Positions 5,809-7,063 of a DNA stretch of 7,063 nt are shown one piece after another. The stretch's first letter is position 1; each line of letters begins with the position of its first letter. The notes below the pieces were generated by a model. It was not told the DNA's origin. It did no database searches and saw nothing but the letters and a program-made list of their open reading frames with translations. The stretch is from Treponema sp. (GTDB taxonomy: Bacteria; Spirochaetota; Spirochaetia; Treponematales; Treponemataceae). The stretch covers positions 1-7,063 of the forward strand of contig JAILQA010000237.1 in assembly GCA_024699205.1 (NCBI GenBank). The letters are read 5' to 3'. A program made the translations under genes and the position numbers.

Positions 5809-6984
5809 TTAGTGATGGAATAATCTGATTCCGTTGAAGCACATTACCATTCCATAAGAATCGGCAGCCTCTATTACAATATCATCGCGAACACTTCCAC
5901 CTGGCTGAACAATTACTTTTACACCAGATTTATGTGCACGGTCAATATTATCACCAAATGGGAAGAAAGCATCAGAACCAAGAGCAACATCAGTATTTTT
6001 TGCAATCCATTCTGCTTTTTCTTCGCGGGTGAATACTTCAGGTTTTACCTTGAAAATATTCTGCCACTTTCCTTCAGCAAGAACATCCATATATTCTTCA
6101 CCAATATAAACATCAATTGCATTGTCGCGGTCAGCACGTTTGATTGTATCAACAAACTGTAAACCAAGAACTTTTGGAGACTGTCGCAACCACCAGTTAT
6201 CAGCCTTCTGTCCGGCAAGTCGTGTACAGTGAACGCGGCTCTGCTGACCTGCGCCAATACCGATTGCCTGTCCGTCTTTTACAAAACAAACAGAATTAGA
6301 CTGAGTATATTTAAGAACAATCAGAGAAATTACAAGATTGCGTTTTTCATCTTCACTGAGGCTCTTGTTTTTAGTAACAATATTTGAAAGCGCTGATTTT
6401 TCATCGATTTTAAGAAAGTTGTGACCTTGCTCAAAAGTAACGCCAAATACCTGTTTCTTTTCAAGTTCTGCAGGAACATAATCAGCATCAATCTGAATAA
6501 TACAATAGTTGCCACCCTTCTTTGACTTTAAGATTTCAAGAGCTTTTTCTGAATAACCGGGTGCAATAATTCCGTCAGAAACTTCTTTTTTAATTAAAAG
6601 AGCCGTTGCTTCATCACATTCATCACTAAGAGAAATAAAATCACCAAATGAAGACATACGGTCTGCACCGCGGGCACGGGCATAAGCACAAGCAAGAGGT
6701 GAAAGTTCTACATCGCCGGTAAAATAAATCTGCTTCAAAGTATCAGAAAGAGGAAGTCCAACAGCAGCACCAGCTGGTGAAACATGCTTGAAACTTGTAG
6801 CTGCTGGAAGTCCAGTTGCTTCCTTTAATTCTTTTACAAGCTGCCAGCCGTTCAATGCATCAAGAAGATTGATATAACCCGGTCTTCCATTTAATACTGT
6901 AATTGGAAGATCGCCATTTTCCATGTAAACCCTTGCAGGCTTCTGATTCGGATTGCATCCGTATTTAAGTTCTAATTCTTTCAT
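5809..6984 (-). CDS. purH: Stand-alone AICAR transformylase (PurH C-terminal-type, no IMP cyclohydrolase domain)
   Basis: Predicted 5-aminoimidazole-4-carboxamide ribonucleotide formyltransferase (EC 2.1.2.3), which transfers a formyl group from 10-formyl-tetrahydrofolate to AICAR in the ninth step of purine synthesis. From the ATG at 6984 it has 391 residues. Visible signatures, numbered from that ATG, are LKYGCNPNQKPA (6-17), SFKHVSPAGAAVG (64-76) with the K66-H67 pair of the active site, AYARARGADRMSSFGD (100-115), IGAGQQSRVHC (244-254), SDAFFPFGD (337-345), QPGGSVRDD (360-368) and NGIRLFHH at the end. The MGS-like cyclohydrolase domain that makes up the first 200 or so residues of bifunctional PurH is absent, as in a known short form of about 390 residues found in Clostridia and treponemes. 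An in-frame TTG at 7020 would add 12 residues. I reject it because homology begins at MKELELKYG, there is no Shine-Dalgarno before it, and TTGAAA there reads better as a -35 box. No IMP cyclohydrolase gene is in the window. Confidence 0.93.
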   Translation of the reverse strand: MKELELKYGCNPNQKPARVYMENGDLPITVLNGRPGYINLLDALNGWQLVKELKEATGLPAATSFKHVSPAGAAVGLPLSDTLKQIYFTGDVELSPLACAYARARGADRMSSFGDFISLSDECDEATALLIKKEVSDGIIAPGYSEKALEILKSKKGGNYCIIQIDADYVPAELEKKQVFGVTFEQGHNFLKIDEKSALSNIVTKNKSLSEDEKRNLVISLIVLKYTQSNSVCFVKDGQAIGIGAGQQSRVHCTRLAGQKADNWWLRQSPKVLGLQFVDTIKRADRDNAIDVYIGEEYMDVLAEGKWQNIFKVKPEVFTREEKAEWIAKNTDVALGSDAFFPFGDNIDRAHKSGVKVIVQPGGSVRDDIVIEAADSYGMVMCFNGIRLFHH

Positions 6985-6991
6985 GTGGGAT

Positions 6992-7020
6992 AGATTAAAA
7001 CAAATATTGCTTTTTTTCAA
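6992..7020 (-). promoter_or_regulatory. Sigma70-type promoter of the AICAR transformylase gene, predicting a leaderless mRNA
   Basis: On the minus strand TTGAAA (7020-7015, five of six consensus bases) is followed after exactly 17 bases by TAATCT (6997-6992, which keeps the first T, second A and last T of TATAAT). The predicted transcription start is at about 6985, directly next to the A of the ATG at 6984. There is no Shine-Dalgarno sequence before that ATG, which agrees with leaderless translation. Confidence 0.5.
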
Positions 7021-7063
7021 TCAGTATGGCAAAATGACTCTAATTTGGGTATAGCAAACAATG
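7021..7063 (+). other. Start of a probable divergent intergenic region ending in an ATG
   Basis: The last 43 bases hold no gene. They end in ATG at 7061-7063, preceded on the plus strand by TATAGC at 7050-7055, a four-of-six match to a -10 box. If a divergent gene starts at this ATG it would again have almost no leader. No convincing -35 box lies 17 bases upstream, and one codon is too little to call a gene. A near-identical 10-base direct repeat, GTATGGCAAA (7024-7033) and GTATAGCAAA (7049-7058), is present. Confidence 0.25.

Noticed and set aside
5803..5832. Possible terminator after the AICAR transformylase: GGAAT/ATTCC stem (5817-5832) and six T (5808-5803) on the minus strand.
   Set aside because: The stem has only five pairs, lies inside the coding region and is separated from the T-run by about eight bases. 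Read-through into the helicase cluster cannot be excluded.
5751..7059. A common word AT-N-GCAAA in both intergenic regions (5751, 5776 on minus, 7026, 7051), each pair 25 bp apart, suggesting a shared operator.
   Set aside because: The word also appears within genes, for example at 4209 in the helicase gene, and the orientation differs between the two pairs. Too short and too frequent in AT-rich DNA to claim a regulon.
6985..7063. Purine riboswitch or PurR box before the AICAR transformylase gene.
   Set aside because: The promoter read here leaves no leader RNA to fold and I see no recognisable aptamer or palindromic PurR-like site.

Overview
The window carries five complete protein-coding genes on about 7 kb of moderately AT-rich DNA, with very little intergenic space. 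One gene reads rightward and four read leftward. No rRNA, tRNA, CRISPR array, insertion sequence or other mobile element is visible. The gene set fits a spirochaete of the Treponema group from an animal gut or rumen. The reasons are a bacterial XPB-type helicase paired with a large helicase-associated protein, a stand-alone AICAR transformylase and a mannan-degrading phosphorylase. The taxonomic call is inference from gene content; some Clostridia could carry a similar set. A purine-auxotrophic treponeme such as T. pallidum is not expected to carry the AICAR transformylase.

Layout. Bases 19-1188 (+) encode a GH130 4-O-beta-D-mannosyl-D-glucose phosphorylase. It is probably the last gene of a mannan-utilisation operon whose earlier genes lie left of the window. 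It converges on a leftward cluster, and the junction at about 1180-1271 holds two oppositely oriented terminator-like hairpins, each using coding bases of the opposing gene. The leftward cluster, read from its promoter, is an XPB/Ssl2-like DNA helicase (5752-3959), then a 701-residue helicase-associated protein (3966-1861) overlapping it by 8 bases, then a histidine-phosphatase-family enzyme (1838-1227) after a 22-base gap. Upstream of this cluster and on the same strand is the AICAR transformylase gene (likely 6984-5809).

Regulation. Two sigma70-type promoters with 17-base spacers can be read in front of the AICAR transformylase and helicase genes. In both, the predicted transcription start falls at, or about five bases before, the start codon, and neither gene has a Shine-Dalgarno sequence, so both mRNAs look leaderless or nearly so. 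The helicase promoter also lies inside a 9-bp perfect inverted repeat whose start-proximal arm overlaps the ATG. The GH130 and phosphatase genes have ordinary Shine-Dalgarno sites.

Functional reading. The main lead is the helicase cassette. The partner protein contains, in its middle, a region recognisably related to the N-terminal domain of the helicase beside it, and its C-terminus is weakly WYL-like. Together with the start/stop overlap this suggests the two proteins act together on DNA. The phosphatase is probably co-transcribed, but its substrate cannot be read from sequence. The two metabolic genes at the ends appear unrelated to this cassette.
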